Of a stretch of 64,000 nucleotides of DNA, positions 29,101 through 33,574 are shown one piece after another. The notes under the pieces were generated by a model that searched no databases, was not told the DNA's origin, and worked only from the letters and a program-made list of their open reading frames with translations. Source of the DNA: Arion vulgaris (lineage: Eukaryota; Mollusca; Gastropoda; Stylommatophora; Arionidae). Positions within the stretch are counted from its first letter, which is position 1. The number at the start of each line of letters is the position of its first letter. The stretch covers positions 63,231,644 to 63,295,643 of the forward strand of contig CM036756.1 in NCBI GenBank assembly GCA_020796225.1, read 5' to 3'. The position numbers and the translations under genes are program-made.

Positions 29101-30562
29101 GATTCATGAAATAAGAAACTATCTCTCTCTCGCGATCCGGCCTAGACTGATGAACCAACTTTTATCATGAATTTTACCGTGGTTTTAAGGGACTCCGTTC
29201 CTCCGTACAGTTTTCGCAAGCTCTGTGTTTTGTGGCCAGGTTTCGTTTCTTAAACCTGCTATCCGTTGACAATCCTGCAGAACGTGTTCTGCCGCCATGT
29301 CCGCCTTTTTGCATGGGCACAGGATAGTTGTGCCTATTTTGAACTTGTTGTACATGTGGGCGCGTAGCTTGTTGTGGCCTGTACGGAGGCGAAGTATGGC
29401 AACTTGTTCGCTACGGGACAGACCATAGTATCCGTCACTGTTGGAATGCTGGGGATGGTCTTTTGTCGATTTGTTTCTGTAGTGCGAACCGATAGTTGTT
29501 CGGGCTTCCTCATAACTGATCTTGTGATCAGTCTGAGGTAGTCTCCCGCCTTCTTTAGTTAGTTTGTCGGCACGTTCGTTTCCACTTATATTACAGTGTG
29601 ATGGTATCCACTGAATGACGGTGCGTTTGAGTGAGCGCGCTAGTTCATCGAGGTCGCTTTGAGCTCATTCAGCTCTGTTTTGCCTACACTTTTGAGTGCC
29701 GTGATGACCGATAAAGCATCGGTGAATATCACGACCTTGTTGCAAGAGGTGTCTCTTCTCTCTAGGATCATTTCGGCCGCTCTTCTTAATGCCTCCGCTT
29801 CTGCTCAGTAGAATCTATCTAAATGCCAACATCATGAATCTGATAAAAGTAATTTCAGTAATATAATAAATAATATATTATATACTCTGTTATAACTTCA
29901 TAGAGGTTGATTTAAATAAATCATCATCAAATAGCTTGGCCTGAACTGAACTTTGCCACCCTAACACTACTAACTACTAACAGTCTTGGTCCTGAATTTC
30001 TCTATATCATAGGCTAAGGCCAGATGCCCCCGCAGCTGTCATGCTTAAATCATCAGTTACATACTGAAACCATCTTCTCCATGGTCTTCCTCTTCTCTTT
30101 GCCAGGATGCCATATTCCATGATAATCAGATAATCTTAATGGTCTTCGCCAACCCTTCGTGTCTAATATTACTAATAATTATACAATGTGAATTATTCAA
30201 TATTTTAACTACTATTTTTAACAAACAACAATAATTAAATAATAACACAACAGTTTTAAGTTTACATATGCCAAGTTTCTAAAATGGTCGAAGTCGCATA
30301 ATAATTATACTGATGTATAATATTAATAGCAACATATTATATAAGTAACATAAGACTCATAAGTCATAAATCAGTTCTAGTTCTTAAGGCTTTAAGTTTA
30401 AGGATGTGACCCTCCCTGGGTGTCGATGTGTTGTTGTTTATTAAAAATACTTGTTACAAGAACTAGCCTGAGTGTTGTAGCAGACAGAATATACTTATAG
30501 TAAATAGATTGATATAAACAAAGTACCTTTGGCCTATAAAGCCATCTCCTCAGAGAATTCAT
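2012..30562 (-). CDS. ZFYVE28: LST-2 / ZFYVE28 homologue, 13 coding exons (gene span)
   Basis: Lateral signalling target 2 proteins bind PI3P on endosomes through a C-terminal FYVE finger and promote EGFR down-regulation; worm lst-2 was found as a negative regulator of EGFR signalling. I joined 13 exons whose splice phases agree and whose 12 introns are all GT-AG. The protein starts [12 protein letters not shown] and has the family blocks [51 protein letters not shown] and [12 protein letters not shown]. It ends in a FYVE domain (about residues 1245-1310) with WLPD, RRRHHCR, VRVC and eight cysteines. Lys86 aligns with the human lysine reported as the monoubiquitination site that controls endosome binding. 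At about 1,322 codons it is longer than human ZFYVE28 (near 890), mainly through the Ser/Thr-rich linker in exons 8-9. Exon 9 needs one extra base to stay open. Introns are filled with transposons and minisatellites. The identity is secure; transcript ends are not visible. Confidence 0.93.
2296..2508 (+). mobile_element. SINE-1 copy (intron 12)
   Basis: This degraded copy has CATGTCGTAAGGCGATGA, then GCTACCTAGTAAATAAAAGC, and ends GTGGTCGATATGGAGCG. The order matches the copies at 57862, 16745 (reverse) and 41323 (reverse). It forms the left arm of an inverted pair with 2516-2626. Confidence 0.7.
2516..2626 (-). mobile_element. SINE-1 3' half, inverted partner (intron 12)
   Basis: On the plus strand it reads TGTGATCTGAGCCTAAGAGC and then TATCTACTAGGGTAGC, the reverse complement of the SINE-1 3' half at 2386-2485. 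Only a few bases separate the two arms, so intron RNA could fold into a hairpin. Confidence 0.7.
2630..3020 (-). mobile_element. LINE fragment (RTE-like RT C-terminal tail)
   Basis: Minus-strand pieces read [20 protein letters not shown], then [20 protein letters not shown]. This is the post-RT region of endonuclease/reverse transcriptase LINEs. The plus copy at 32450-32770 (KKQQINWFGHITRLP) is its close relative. Frameshifts are present. Confidence 0.65.
3120..3345 (+). mobile_element. SINE-7 copy, tRNA-derived, A-tailed
   Basis: The head TAGCGCGTGGACTACGGGTG and a box-B-like GGGTTCAATTTCG are followed by a GC-rich body with GGGTTACGATGTCCATGGCA and an A-run at 3331-3340. It matches 46155-46375 along its length. 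It sits inside intron 12 of LST-2. Confidence 0.75.
3525..3628 (-). CDS. ZFYVE28: LST-2 exon 12: first half of FYVE finger
   Basis: The exon lies between an AAATAG acceptor (3630-3629) and a GTGAGT donor (3524-3519). It encodes [17 protein letters not shown] followed by [12 protein letters not shown]. These hold the WxxD motif, zinc ligands 1-4 and the R(R/K)HHCR basic motif that binds PI3P. Two leading bases complete the Asp codon begun in exon 11. Confidence 0.95.
3955..4170 (+). mobile_element. RH-LINE C-terminal tail fragment
   Basis: Broken frames give [17 protein letters not shown], then [18 protein letters not shown] and a Glu-Asp end near 4125-4165. It is a second copy of the tail seen at 1425-1470 and 10440-10560, and lies upstream of a further RNase H piece at 4206. 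Confidence 0.7.
4206..4670 (+). mobile_element. RH-LINE fragment with RNase H domain
   Basis: One open frame (about 4242-4705) encodes the end of an RNase H domain with [20 protein letters not shown], containing the GNExAD block. The tail follows with [11 protein letters not shown]. RNase H of this type degrades the RNA strand during retrotransposition of some non-LTR elements. The reverse transcriptase part is absent, so this is a 5'-truncated dead insertion in the LST-2 intron between exons 12 and 11. Confidence 0.8.
5285..5375 (+). mobile_element. RH-LINE tail scrap
   Basis: AGGAGATCAGAGCACGTATG matches the nucleotide sequence that encodes the RRSEHLW motif in the better copies. Little else survives. 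Confidence 0.5.
5473..5679 (-). CDS. ZFYVE28: LST-2 exon 11: conserved [10 protein letters not shown] block
   Basis: The acceptor is TTTCAG (5681-5680) and the donor is GTTAGA (5472-5467). The exon encodes [20 protein letters not shown] and continues through an Asp/Glu-bearing spacer to [12 protein letters not shown]. Human ZFYVE28 has the same [14 protein letters not shown] block just before its FYVE finger. The entry phase (G|GT) and exit phase (G|AT) agree with exons 10 and 12. Confidence 0.95.
5795..6215 (+). mobile_element. RTE-like LINE 3' fragment
   Basis: An open frame encodes [34 protein letters not shown], then YFGHIK, followed by [14 protein letters not shown] sequence in a shifted frame. 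This is the standard tail of endonuclease-reverse transcriptase elements. The minus-strand copy at 32822-33180 matches it from WTEKRRNKD onward. Confidence 0.8.
6652..7430. repeat. 40 bp minisatellite running up to the exon 10 splice donor
   Basis: About 19 units of 40 bp occur, of the form GTTAGAGAAATCTATCTCTC plus a variable ACTGGAGATG or ATCTGAAATG part and TTACAAAACT. The last unit runs into exon 10: TATCCCTCAC then CTGAAATG at 7421-7438 is both repeat and exon-intron junction. Read on the minus strand each unit has a pyrimidine-rich TTTCTCTAACAG (acceptor-like) and, in many units, a GTGAGA (donor-like) about 16 nt later. Confidence 0.93.
7431..7591 (-). CDS. ZFYVE28: LST-2 exon 10: conserved [19 protein letters not shown] block
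   Basis: The acceptor is TTCTTAG (7593-7592) and the donor is GTGAGG (7430-7425). The exon encodes [20 protein letters not shown], then [20 protein letters not shown]. Vertebrate and insect LST-2 proteins have a matching stretch immediately before GVADQLQTN. It enters with one base (finishing Cys in my model) and leaves with one G. Confidence 0.94.
7797..8045 (+). mobile_element. SINE-1 variant copy
   Basis: CCGAGTGGTTACCGGGTCC, then CATGTCGTAAGAGGCGACTA and a 3' end ACGCAAAGAAGAAG match 63226-63483 almost base for base. The head looks tRNA-derived and the tail is GAA-rich. Confidence 0.8.
8400..8660 (+). mobile_element. SINE-5 copy
   Basis: It shares GGGGATCTAAATTACAAGTA, TCTGAAGTCAGAATAAGG and CAAAAATCAATCAGA with copies at 15770, 24490 and 26095, and more loosely with 9373-9712. 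It is intronic (intron 9). Confidence 0.7.
9140..9815 (+). mobile_element. RTE-like LINE tail split by a SINE
   Basis: The left part (9140-9372) encodes broken tail pieces like WTPEGK and [11 protein letters not shown]. The right part (9713-9815) continues [14 protein letters not shown]. They are separated by SINE-5 at 9373-9712 and share a 13 bp duplicated GAATCACAGCTGG, so the SINE inserted into an older LINE remnant. Confidence 0.75.
9373..9712 (+). mobile_element. SINE-5 long copy with target site duplication
   Basis: The tRNA-like head around 9400-9445 has box B GGGTTCGAACC. The body includes GAGTACCTCTGAAGTCGGAG and TTCACGCAAAAATCAGT, and it ends in an A-rich tail (AAGAAAAGAAAAAAAA). 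The 13 bp direct repeat GAATCACAGCTGG flanks it at 9360-9372 and 9713-9725, the mark of LINE-mediated insertion. Confidence 0.85.
9952..10026 (-). mobile_element. SINE-4 tRNA-like head, partial
   Basis: The reverse complement reads ATGTGGTGTAGAGGTTAGGC followed by CTCTTGTTCCAAAGGTACTC, matching the SINE-4 head at 60062-60110. The body is missing or degraded. Confidence 0.6.
10290..10565 (+). mobile_element. RH-LINE C-terminal tail fragment
   Basis: An open frame ending at 10453 gives [19 protein letters not shown], then [19 protein letters not shown]. The RRSEHLW/CNED end follows at nucleotide level near 10515-10560. Same family as 3955-4670. Confidence 0.7.
10570..10933. other. Intronic sequence without recognised features
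   Basis: Part of the LST-2 intron just downstream of exon 9. It is AT-rich, and I see no repeat or open frame of note. Confidence 0.4.
10934..12442 (-). CDS. ZFYVE28: LST-2 exon 9: long Ser/Thr-rich linker, with a frame break
   Basis: The acceptor is TTGTAGAG (AG at 12444-12443) and G|AT completes an Asp, giving [10 protein letters not shown]; human ZFYVE28 also has a DDVEG here. The first frame runs to a TAG at about 11926. A second frame opens at 11970 and continues to a TG|GTATTA donor (10933-10932), leaving two bases that fit exon 10. Between 11970 and 11985 the frames must be joined by adding one base, most simply in an A-run (plus strand GATTTTC). The exon is otherwise open for about 500 codons of low-complexity acidic and Ser/Thr-rich sequence, with a repeat at 11263-11500. 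The donor is weak and was chosen partly by phase. Confidence 0.78.
11263..11500 (-). repeat. In-frame 24 bp coding minisatellite in LST-2 exon 9
   Basis: The plus strand repeats GCAGTGGTTGTCTCTGCACC plus TGGA about ten times with drift. Translated on the minus strand this is an 8-residue repeat, TTTAPGAE-like. The unit keeps the reading frame, so copy number can change without breaking the protein. Confidence 0.88.
12595..12850 (-). mobile_element. RTE-like LINE tail fragment
   Basis: On the plus strand AAGCCAGATGTCCTGTC and TTTCTCTTTTCTTTGTCTGG match the reversed tails at 18636, 29925 and 30770, and the plus copies at 33915 and 48180. It is heavily decayed, in the LST-2 intron upstream of exon 9. 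Confidence 0.6.
12950..13065 (-). mobile_element. LINE-derived fragment sharing a peptide with 50095-50190
   Basis: Minus-strand translation gives [20 protein letters not shown]. The plus copy at 50107-50190 gives SAHTREVLQHTSEDVIIIAS. Conservation at the protein level suggests a former coding segment of a repeat, probably a LINE, but I cannot name it. Confidence 0.55.
13090..13560 (-). mobile_element. LINE fragment, post-RT region
   Basis: Minus-strand pieces read [15 protein letters not shown]-like and [20 protein letters not shown]. They resemble the widespread tail of the form RWAGHV..MPD..LPKQL..YGEL...W..LAQDR. It is fragmented by stops. Confidence 0.55.
13598..13864 (+). mobile_element. 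SINE-3 copy, tRNA-derived, T-tailed
   Basis: GTAGCGTAGTTGTTAGTGAA starts a tRNA-like head, with box-B-like TGGGTTCAGCTCC. The body has CTCAGGTCGACCCAGCCTC and the end is ACGAGGTATGAAAGGGTTCC plus a T-run. A second copy lies at 26800-26998 and a head-only copy at 49555-49646 (reverse). Confidence 0.8.
14242..15293 (-). CDS. ZFYVE28: LST-2 exon 8: end of N-terminal domain and start of linker
   Basis: The acceptor is TGTTTCAG (15295-15294) and the donor is GTAAAT (14241-14236). The first residues, [19 protein letters not shown], match human DLLQTLTEEELHTLERNLC. Then come a charged run rich in Lys/Arg/Glu (about [17 protein letters not shown]) and a long Ser/Asp/His-rich region without a recognisable fold. 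It supplies 350 full codons, entering after AG| and leaving one G. Confidence 0.94.
15770..15960 (+). mobile_element. SINE-5 copy
   Basis: GAGGATCTAAACTTCAAGGA, CATGCAAAAATCAGTCAGA and GCATGGCTAATGTCCGAATT follow the order of the other SINE-5 copies (8400, 24490, 26095). Confidence 0.65.
16125..16260 (-). mobile_element. RTE-like LINE extreme 3' coding end
   Basis: The plus strand has ATACAATAGGGACTGCAAAC and CAATTTCTCCATACTGTTCA, the reverse of the segment encoding the last codons of the element at 36915-37740. Confidence 0.65.
16521..16622 (-). CDS. ZFYVE28: LST-2 exon 7
   Basis: The acceptor is ATCTGCAG (16624-16623) and the donor is GTTTGT (16520-16515). It encodes [15 protein letters not shown], then [17 protein letters not shown], matching human GLVVYADGPLN and MSELFRPFHTLLRKIR. 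Both flanking phases split Ser/Arg codons as expected. Confidence 0.95.
16745..16985 (-). mobile_element. SINE-1 copy, nearly full length (intron 6)
   Basis: On the plus strand it begins AGCTCCATATCGACCACTTG, continues ATCTGATCCTAAGAGCGATA and CTCAGTCGCCTCTTACAAC, and ends CCCCTGTGAGCCCCGAC. This is the reverse complement of the 57862-58166 copy. Confidence 0.8.
17245..17935 (-). mobile_element. RH-LINE fragment interrupted by SINE-2
   Basis: The upstream half (17935-17641, minus) encodes [20 protein letters not shown], then [13 protein letters not shown], the RNase H block. The downstream half (17455-17245) encodes [20 protein letters not shown] and a decayed RRSEHLW end. The break coincides with a SINE-2 insertion. 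Confidence 0.75.
17460..17640 (-). mobile_element. SINE-2 body inserted in RH-LINE
   Basis: On the plus strand it reads TTGACTTCATTGCACCAGGT and CTGTAGCTCC-type sequence (here CAGTAGCTCCAGCAACAAAC). It matches 51240-51350 in the same orientation. Confidence 0.7.
17922..18465. repeat. 92 bp tandem array beside exon 6
   Basis: TTCAATAACCAATCTTAGG recurs at 18148, 18240, 18332 and 18424 with a 92 bp period, after less regular units at 17922 and 18013. Each unit includes TAGATTCTACTTGAAGTGG. The array stops about 30 bp short of the exon 6 donor at 18493. Confidence 0.92.
18494..18583 (-). CDS. ZFYVE28: LST-2 exon 6
   Basis: The acceptor is CTTTCAG (18585-18584) and the donor is GTATAG (18493-18488). 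It encodes [20 protein letters not shown] and FTIPRLAIV, matching human [23 protein letters not shown]. Boundary codons are split in the same way as exons 5 and 7. Confidence 0.95.
18636..18860 (-). mobile_element. RTE-like LINE tail fragment
   Basis: The plus strand has CATAGGCCAGATGTCCTGCC and TGAATCCATCTTCTCCGTGG, the reverse of [18 protein letters not shown] sequence. Same family as 29925-30165 and 33915-34330. Confidence 0.7.
18958..19110 (-). mobile_element. RH-LINE tail fragment
   Basis: CACATGTCCATAATTGCTCC and GATCTCC are the reverse of the RRSEHLW/MDMS coding sequence. It is nearly the same as 17260-17420. Confidence 0.65.
19330..20040 (-). mobile_element. LINE fragment with RT catalytic motif
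   Basis: A minus-strand open stretch near 20004-19816 reads [20 protein letters not shown], followed by [14 protein letters not shown] is the position of the YxDD catalytic box of reverse transcriptase, and CNIKVN.T.I follows it in this LINE type. The rest to 19330 is a decayed tail. Confidence 0.7.
20041..20600. other. Intronic sequence, probable LINE remains
   Basis: Bases 20140-20330 (GACAGAGTCTCTTATG, GCATTATGTACTG) look like an old reversed RNase H-LINE tail, but I cannot prove it. No host exon seen. Confidence 0.3.
20614..20890. repeat. ~22 bp TGCAAGAACTGC minisatellite (intron 5)
   Basis: Units such as CTGCATGGCTGCAAGAACTG repeat at 22 bp spacing (20781, 20803, 20825) with drift on both sides. 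It lies in the intron between exons 5 and 6. Confidence 0.9.
20891..21320. other. Intronic sequence without recognised features
   Basis: AT-rich. Nothing convincing was found on either strand up to the exon 5 donor. Confidence 0.4.
21321..21410 (-). CDS. ZFYVE28: LST-2 exon 5
   Basis: The acceptor is TTTTCAG (21412-21411) and the donor is GTAAGC (21320-21315). It encodes [20 protein letters not shown], then TVLFSETVQ, matching human [20 protein letters not shown]. Ser173 and Arg203 span the junctions. Confidence 0.95.
21712..21955 (+). mobile_element. SINE-2 copy
   Basis: The head is degraded, with GTGGGTTTGAATCGATCTC as box B region. The body has CTCTTGGCAGGTGGTATTCC, GGGGACTGAGCCATATAGG and GCAATGAAGTCCCTCATTTG. 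Same order as 49236-49490. Confidence 0.75.
22121..22552. repeat. 64 bp tandem array just inside the exon 4 donor
   Basis: TTCTTTGTCACAAAGGCCAT recurs at 22121, 22185, 22249 and 22313 and onward, about seven units, with very low divergence. The array ends about 40 bp from the exon 4 boundary at 22592. Confidence 0.93.
22592..22644 (-). CDS. ZFYVE28: LST-2 exon 4 (53 nt)
   Basis: The acceptor is CTTTCAG (22646-22645) and the donor is GTATGT (22591-22586). It encodes [17 protein letters not shown] plus AG of a Ser. Human has REALRHFDVLFAEFELS. A tiny exon between two tandem arrays. Confidence 0.93.
22695..23240. repeat. ~25 bp degenerate tandem array upstream of exon 4
   Basis: ACATATAGCAATCTAAAGTA-type units repeat with many indels; the regular 25 bp period is clearest at 23140-23240. 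It begins about 50 bp from the exon 4 acceptor. Confidence 0.85.
23241..23724. other. Intronic sequence without recognised features
   Basis: A short open stretch at 23337-23597 has no family resemblance that I recognise and no neighbours to support it. I treat it as noise. Confidence 0.35.
23725..23930 (+). mobile_element. SINE-2 copy
   Basis: TGCACTTTTTCCAGAGATCC, GGGACCAAGCCATATGGGG and GCCAATGAAGTCAATTCTTC match the SINE-2 body. It ends about 25 bp from the exon 3 donor. Confidence 0.75.
23956..24105 (-). CDS. ZFYVE28: LST-2 exon 3
   Basis: The acceptor is CTTTTCAG (24107-24106) and the donor is GTAAGT (23955-23950). Fifty codons encode [20 protein letters not shown] and [20 protein letters not shown], then [10 protein letters not shown]. 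Human has CLAAGSIIMNRELESMAMRP. Both ends are phase 0. Confidence 0.95.
24235..24485 (+). mobile_element. SINE-6 copy
   Basis: CTGTAGCTTAAGCGTAGTG and a box-B-like TGGTTCAAACTTTG head are followed by TTTACAAAAGGTAAAAATAG and TGACTCATTCACTGTGGTTG. The same series occurs at 24845-25075, so two copies sit about 600 bp apart. Confidence 0.75.
24490..24760 (+). mobile_element. SINE-5 copy between two SINE-6 copies
   Basis: It has TTGGGGATCTAAATTACAAG, CTCTGAAGTCAGAATAAAGC and ACGCATAAATCAATCAGAAG. Orientation agrees with both neighbours. Confidence 0.75.
24845..25075 (+). mobile_element. SINE-6 copy
   Basis: GAGTACCTGGTTCAAACTCC, TTTATTGAAGGTAAAAATAG and TGACTCATTTACTGTGGTTG parallel 24290-24480. 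Confidence 0.75.
25375..25430. repeat. Short GATCAAGATAC tandem repeat
   Basis: CAAGATACCTGATCAAGATA and following units repeat about four times at 14-17 bp spacing. Confidence 0.8.
25431..26094. other. Intron 2 sequence with an RH-LINE scrap
   Basis: Near 25790-25845 AACTATGGACCTGTCCGAAG resembles the RH-LINE tail. Otherwise nothing is recognised. Confidence 0.4.
26095..26300 (+). mobile_element. SINE-5 copy
   Basis: GATCCTTTACTTGAGAATTT, TCGCCTGAATAGCTAGGGAC and CAAAAATCAGCCAGAGGCG follow the family order. It ends about 50 bp from the exon 2 donor. Confidence 0.75.
26351..26629 (-). CDS. ZFYVE28: LST-2 exon 2
   Basis: The acceptor is TTGTTATAG (26631-26630) and the donor is GTAGGT (26350-26345). 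Its 93 codons encode [49 protein letters not shown], and [19 protein letters not shown]. These are the most conserved blocks of the family. The Lys in VKFP (residue 86) is the counterpart of the human regulatory ubiquitination lysine, by my alignment. Confidence 0.96.
26800..26998 (+). mobile_element. SINE-3 copy, 5' truncated
   Basis: GGCTCTCAGGTCGACCCAGC, GTGATGCGTTGACATCACCC and CCTCGAGGTATGAAAAAGGG match 13680-13860. The tRNA-like head is missing. Confidence 0.8.
27130..27500 (+). mobile_element. LINE tail fragment
   Basis: [19 protein letters not shown] (shifting frames), [32 protein letters not shown] and LCVKWARLD give a good view of this LINE tail. Its relatives are at 60-450 and 53000-53330. 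Confidence 0.75.
27530..27910 (+). mobile_element. LINE tail fragment, second type
   Basis: Pieces read [20 protein letters not shown], then WSWIGHTL and [17 protein letters not shown] sequence encoding GRPKSTWRRTVE in a shifted frame. Dead copy. Confidence 0.65.
27911..28523. other. Intron 1 sequence, AT-rich
   Basis: The minus-strand part at 28260-28500 may be the continuation of the 28524-28745 element 3' region. No host exon is seen. Confidence 0.35.
28524..28745 (-). mobile_element. LINE zinc-knuckle (zf-RVT-like) fragment
   Basis: A minus-strand open frame encodes [20 protein letters not shown], then [12 protein letters not shown]. The pattern C..C....E/Q.I.HL...C....FW is typical of the region after RT in L1-type elements. 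This is the only example of that type in the window. Confidence 0.55.
29150..29815 (-). mobile_element. LINE RNase H domain and tail, frame-broken
   Basis: Minus-strand pieces in order: [40 protein letters not shown] (the D of FTDALS is an RNase H active-site position), [20 protein letters not shown], then AEHVLQDC. The tail resembles 46401-46721. Stops and shifts abound. Confidence 0.75.
29925..30165 (-). mobile_element. RTE-like LINE tail fragment
   Basis: AACTGAACTTTGCCACCC and CCATCTTCTCCATGGTCTTC match 18640-18840 in the same orientation. Confidence 0.7.
30166..30526. other. Start of intron 1, AT-rich
   Basis: No repeat or coding signal is recognised. It abuts the exon 1 donor GTACTT at 30526. 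Confidence 0.4.
30527..30562 (-). CDS. ZFYVE28: LST-2 exon 1: start codon and first 12 residues
   Basis: ATG at 30562-30560 begins [12 protein letters not shown] and the exon ends at a GTACTT donor. Human ZFYVE28 starts MNKFRKWLYKPK and the next residues RSD begin exon 2 here. The match in sequence, length and phase over a 36 nt exon makes chance very unlikely. Untranslated sequence upstream cannot be delimited. Confidence 0.92.
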
Positions 30563-30769
30563 GTCAGTTTTGTTTGTGAAGTGCAGGTCATCTGTATTTT
30601 AACACGTAAAGAACACAGACGTGAATATAAAAATAACTCTCCCTTGTTTCCTACTTCCACTCAAGAAGTCTCGTTTAGACGTACGTGATGTCAAAATGCC
30701 GAGACTTCACGGATTTATCCAATTTCGTTTTCTTAATAAGTGGAAAATCATTTACTCGTTTATCATCTC
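30563..30769 (-). promoter_or_regulatory. Presumed 5' UTR / promoter-proximal region of LST-2
   Basis: The sequence just upstream of the LST-2 ATG on the minus strand. I see no clear TATA box, CpG cluster or initiator, so this is only positional. An upstream non-coding exon is possible. Confidence 0.25.
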
Positions 30770-31015
30770 AGCGTCCAACAGCTTGTTGCTTGTCCAGAGC
30801 AGAGCTTTGGCAAAAGTCCTCGGAATGTCTCTCTGTCATATGCAATATGTTTCGCCTCTACTACTGCAATGCTAAAAAATCAGTCACATCCTGAATCAAT
30901 CTTCTCCGATATCCCCATATTCTCTTTGCCAGATGTTGTCCCCTTCATAATGCAAAATCTTTCAAGTTTTTTTTTATATGTCCAAAATATTTCAATTTTC
31001 TCCTTATTTTAATGC
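30770..31015 (-). mobile_element. RTE-like LINE tail fragment
   Basis: AATCAGTCACATCCTGAATC and CTCTTTGCCAGATGTTGTC match the reversed tail at 18750 and 30060. It lies about 200 bp upstream of the LST-2 start. Confidence 0.65.
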
Positions 31016-31229
31016 ACGAATTCCGTAGCAATGGTCTCCGACGTAATTTTGAGCATAGTGAAAAGTTTTAGGAGTTTTATTTTAATTTGTAAGTGACTTT
31101 TCTGGAAGAGGCTTTCTTTAAGATTATGGTCACAAATAACTTGAAGAGCAAATGCACCTCAAAGTAGTCTTATCAACATGTGAAGATCTAACATTTATGA
31201 TAACAAAAATTAAAAAAATAATGCTCTAG

Positions 31230-31690
31230 ATGTACAAAACGTGTGTTAGGACTATCCTTTTCTATGGATCTGAGATTTGAAAAAAAAAAAAGGATAAGAA
31301 GATGCTTTCTGGAGGATTCGAGGGGAGACTTCTTAGAAGATTGCTCGGGCATACCTAGGAGGATAATATTTGCAATATCAGACTTGAAGAACTAACTGGT
31401 CTGGAAGACATAAATAAAGAGAGACAATGGAGGCGGTGGCGATAGATTGAACATGTTCTCAGAATGAGAAAAGAAAGACGACCAAAACATTCAATGTAGT
31501 GGACACCGCAGAGACATCGAACGAAAGGAAGGCCTAGAGGTAAATGGGGAGAGCTTTTGTGGCAGGACTTAAAGACTAGGATTGAGATGGAAAGAAAAGG
31601 CATATGATCAAAGTGAGTGGCCATTTTTGTCTTTGCATTATGTTTCATTGGGCGCGATGAAGACTGATGATTATTATTATTATAATTTTT
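31230..31690 (+). mobile_element. RTE-like LINE tail with TTA/GAT-rich 3' end
   Basis: Pieces read FYGSEI, RLLRRLLGH-like, ERQWRRWR, then TKGRPRGKWGELLWQD in shifting frames. It ends GATGATTATTATTATTATAA at 31661-31685. Confidence 0.7.
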
Positions 31691-31799
31691 CAAGTGTCAA
31701 GTTTCTTTTATATCTTCAATGTGAACATGGGACTTACTATTTATTGTCTGTCTCCGATAGAGCTTACCTCGATCTCACCTACATTAGTTAATGGTTACT

Positions 31800-32060
31800 A
31801 AACTGATGTCATTGCACTCCGGGCAGAGCCATAGGTGCTCAGTCTTCCCCAACAGATATAGAAGAGTATACATACTGATGGTTCCTTGGCTCGCTGATTA
31901 AACACGCTCATCACACTGCCCCTTAGACATCCAGTTCTACATGTACAACGGGTAACTCCAAACTACTTAAATCCATTGATCGATTCAACATCTACTTTAG
32001 TGTTTACCAAACATTTACTTTAGTGTTTATCAAACACATAATTCGAATCACAAACCTTCA
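31800..32060 (-). mobile_element. Repeat copy paired with 38690-38960
   Basis: On the plus strand CATAGGTGCTCAGTCTTCCC and ACTGATGGTTCCTTGG recur as AGTGCTCAGCCTTC and ACTGATGGTTTCTATAG at 38750-38800. Upstream, sequence at 31970-32010 is the decayed equivalent of the FKKF-coding end of the 38837-39082 open frame. Confidence 0.65.
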
Positions 32061-32449
32061 TTACTTACGGCATTTATTGCCTAGCCCTGGAGACGAGCAT
32101 TTTTCACTGCCTATTTATTTACCAAGGAGAGATATCACCTACAGTGAGATCATAGATCGCATGAAAATAGCCAAGCCGTCCTATAAGGCAAGCGAACCAG
32201 TACTTTTGAAGTGAGAAACAAACCCTTTTCTTTCACGTCATAGAAAGACTTTCCTTCGTGACTGTTAAAAACTGGAATCTTGAACAGAATCGATGTATAT
32301 GCATTTAGGGCATCATATCGGAAGTTATTTGCCCTCTAAGTTAACTGTAAATTAGGCATCATATCGGATGTTATTGCCTCAAGTAACTATAACTTGTACA
32401 ACATTATCTTTCTCCCGACATTATGGATATGAATGTGCAAAACTATGGT

Positions 32450-32770
32450 CATTGACATCGAATGAGAGTGGAAAACTAGTCACGACATAGATGAACGGTC
32501 TACACAGTGTGCTAGGAGTAGTGAGAAAAAGCCGATTTAGAAATGAAGAAATCAAGGAAAAAAAAGTTGGTGCAATATTGGTACTGAATGTCACAAAGAA
32601 ACAACAAATTAACTGGTTCGGCCACATAACCAGATTACCAACAGACAGTGTGCCTCATATGGTAACGCTATTCAGGTAAAGTGGGTACAAGACAAAGGAG
32701 TCGATTACACAAAAGATACACAACACAAATGACAGTGATACCTGGAATGCTCAAGACAGATCTAAAAGGA
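32450..32770 (+). mobile_element. RTE-like LINE fragment
   Basis: GVVRKSRFRNEEI, VGAILVLNVTKKQQINWFGH and ITRLP are clear. The reversed relative is at 2630-3020. Confidence 0.7.
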
Positions 32771-32821
32771 GGAAATTTGTTGATTCCTTATGCTTTAATG
32801 TGAAGAAGTAGTATATAGGCT

Positions 32822-33180
32822 CTTCTTCTTCAAGTATCATGCCAGTTGAGGAACGTTGCATTCATCACAGCCCACATGAAAAGCTCTCTGTCTCTTGCAA
32901 GTACTCCGGCCTTTTCAAGCGTCTTGTTCAAGGTTTCTTTGATGTCCTGCTGCCACGTCCGTCTTTGTGGTCCCCTGCCCCGTGCTCCAGGAACCATGCA
33001 CTTTATTATCTTTCTCTCCAACAAACTGTGACGTTTAATGGGACTAAAATATTTCATCTTCCGGAACATGATATTATTTATGAGCCAATGCTCCTCGATA
33101 TGCAGGTATTGTAGGATGTCTTTGTTTCTTCTCTTCTCTGTCCAGAATTTCTTAGAACTTTTCTGTAGCACCTAATCTAG
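32822..33180 (-). mobile_element. RTE-like LINE 3' fragment
   Basis: A minus-strand open frame reads [57 protein letters not shown] and RDRELFMWAVMNATF. It parallels 5880-6200. Confidence 0.8.
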
Positions 33181-33574
33181 GATCTAATCTAGCATTTTAT
33201 GTTGCTGAAATTGCACCAATAACATGGGAGATTAATTATTGTTCACGAAACTGGTTTACCTGTATTTTCATTAGTTGCTGCCCTTTATATAATAGCCCCG
33301 AGGATTAGCAACAGCGGTGATGTTAAATCTAAAACATTTTAAGAACAATCTTATTCACATAGATCAGCTGTGCAGTGTTCAATAGTAAACAACAAACACA
33401 CACAGATCGTGTAAGAGATACCACTAAGCATCATTCAAGTTAATAAGGATTCTAAGAACCCCAGGGGAAGTACCAGAGTCAATGAATATAGTAAATAAAT
33501 AGAGAATGAATACGTATTAAGGTCCTCGGAAAAAAATCAGTTTACCACACAATGGATTCGAACAGAGCCAACTA

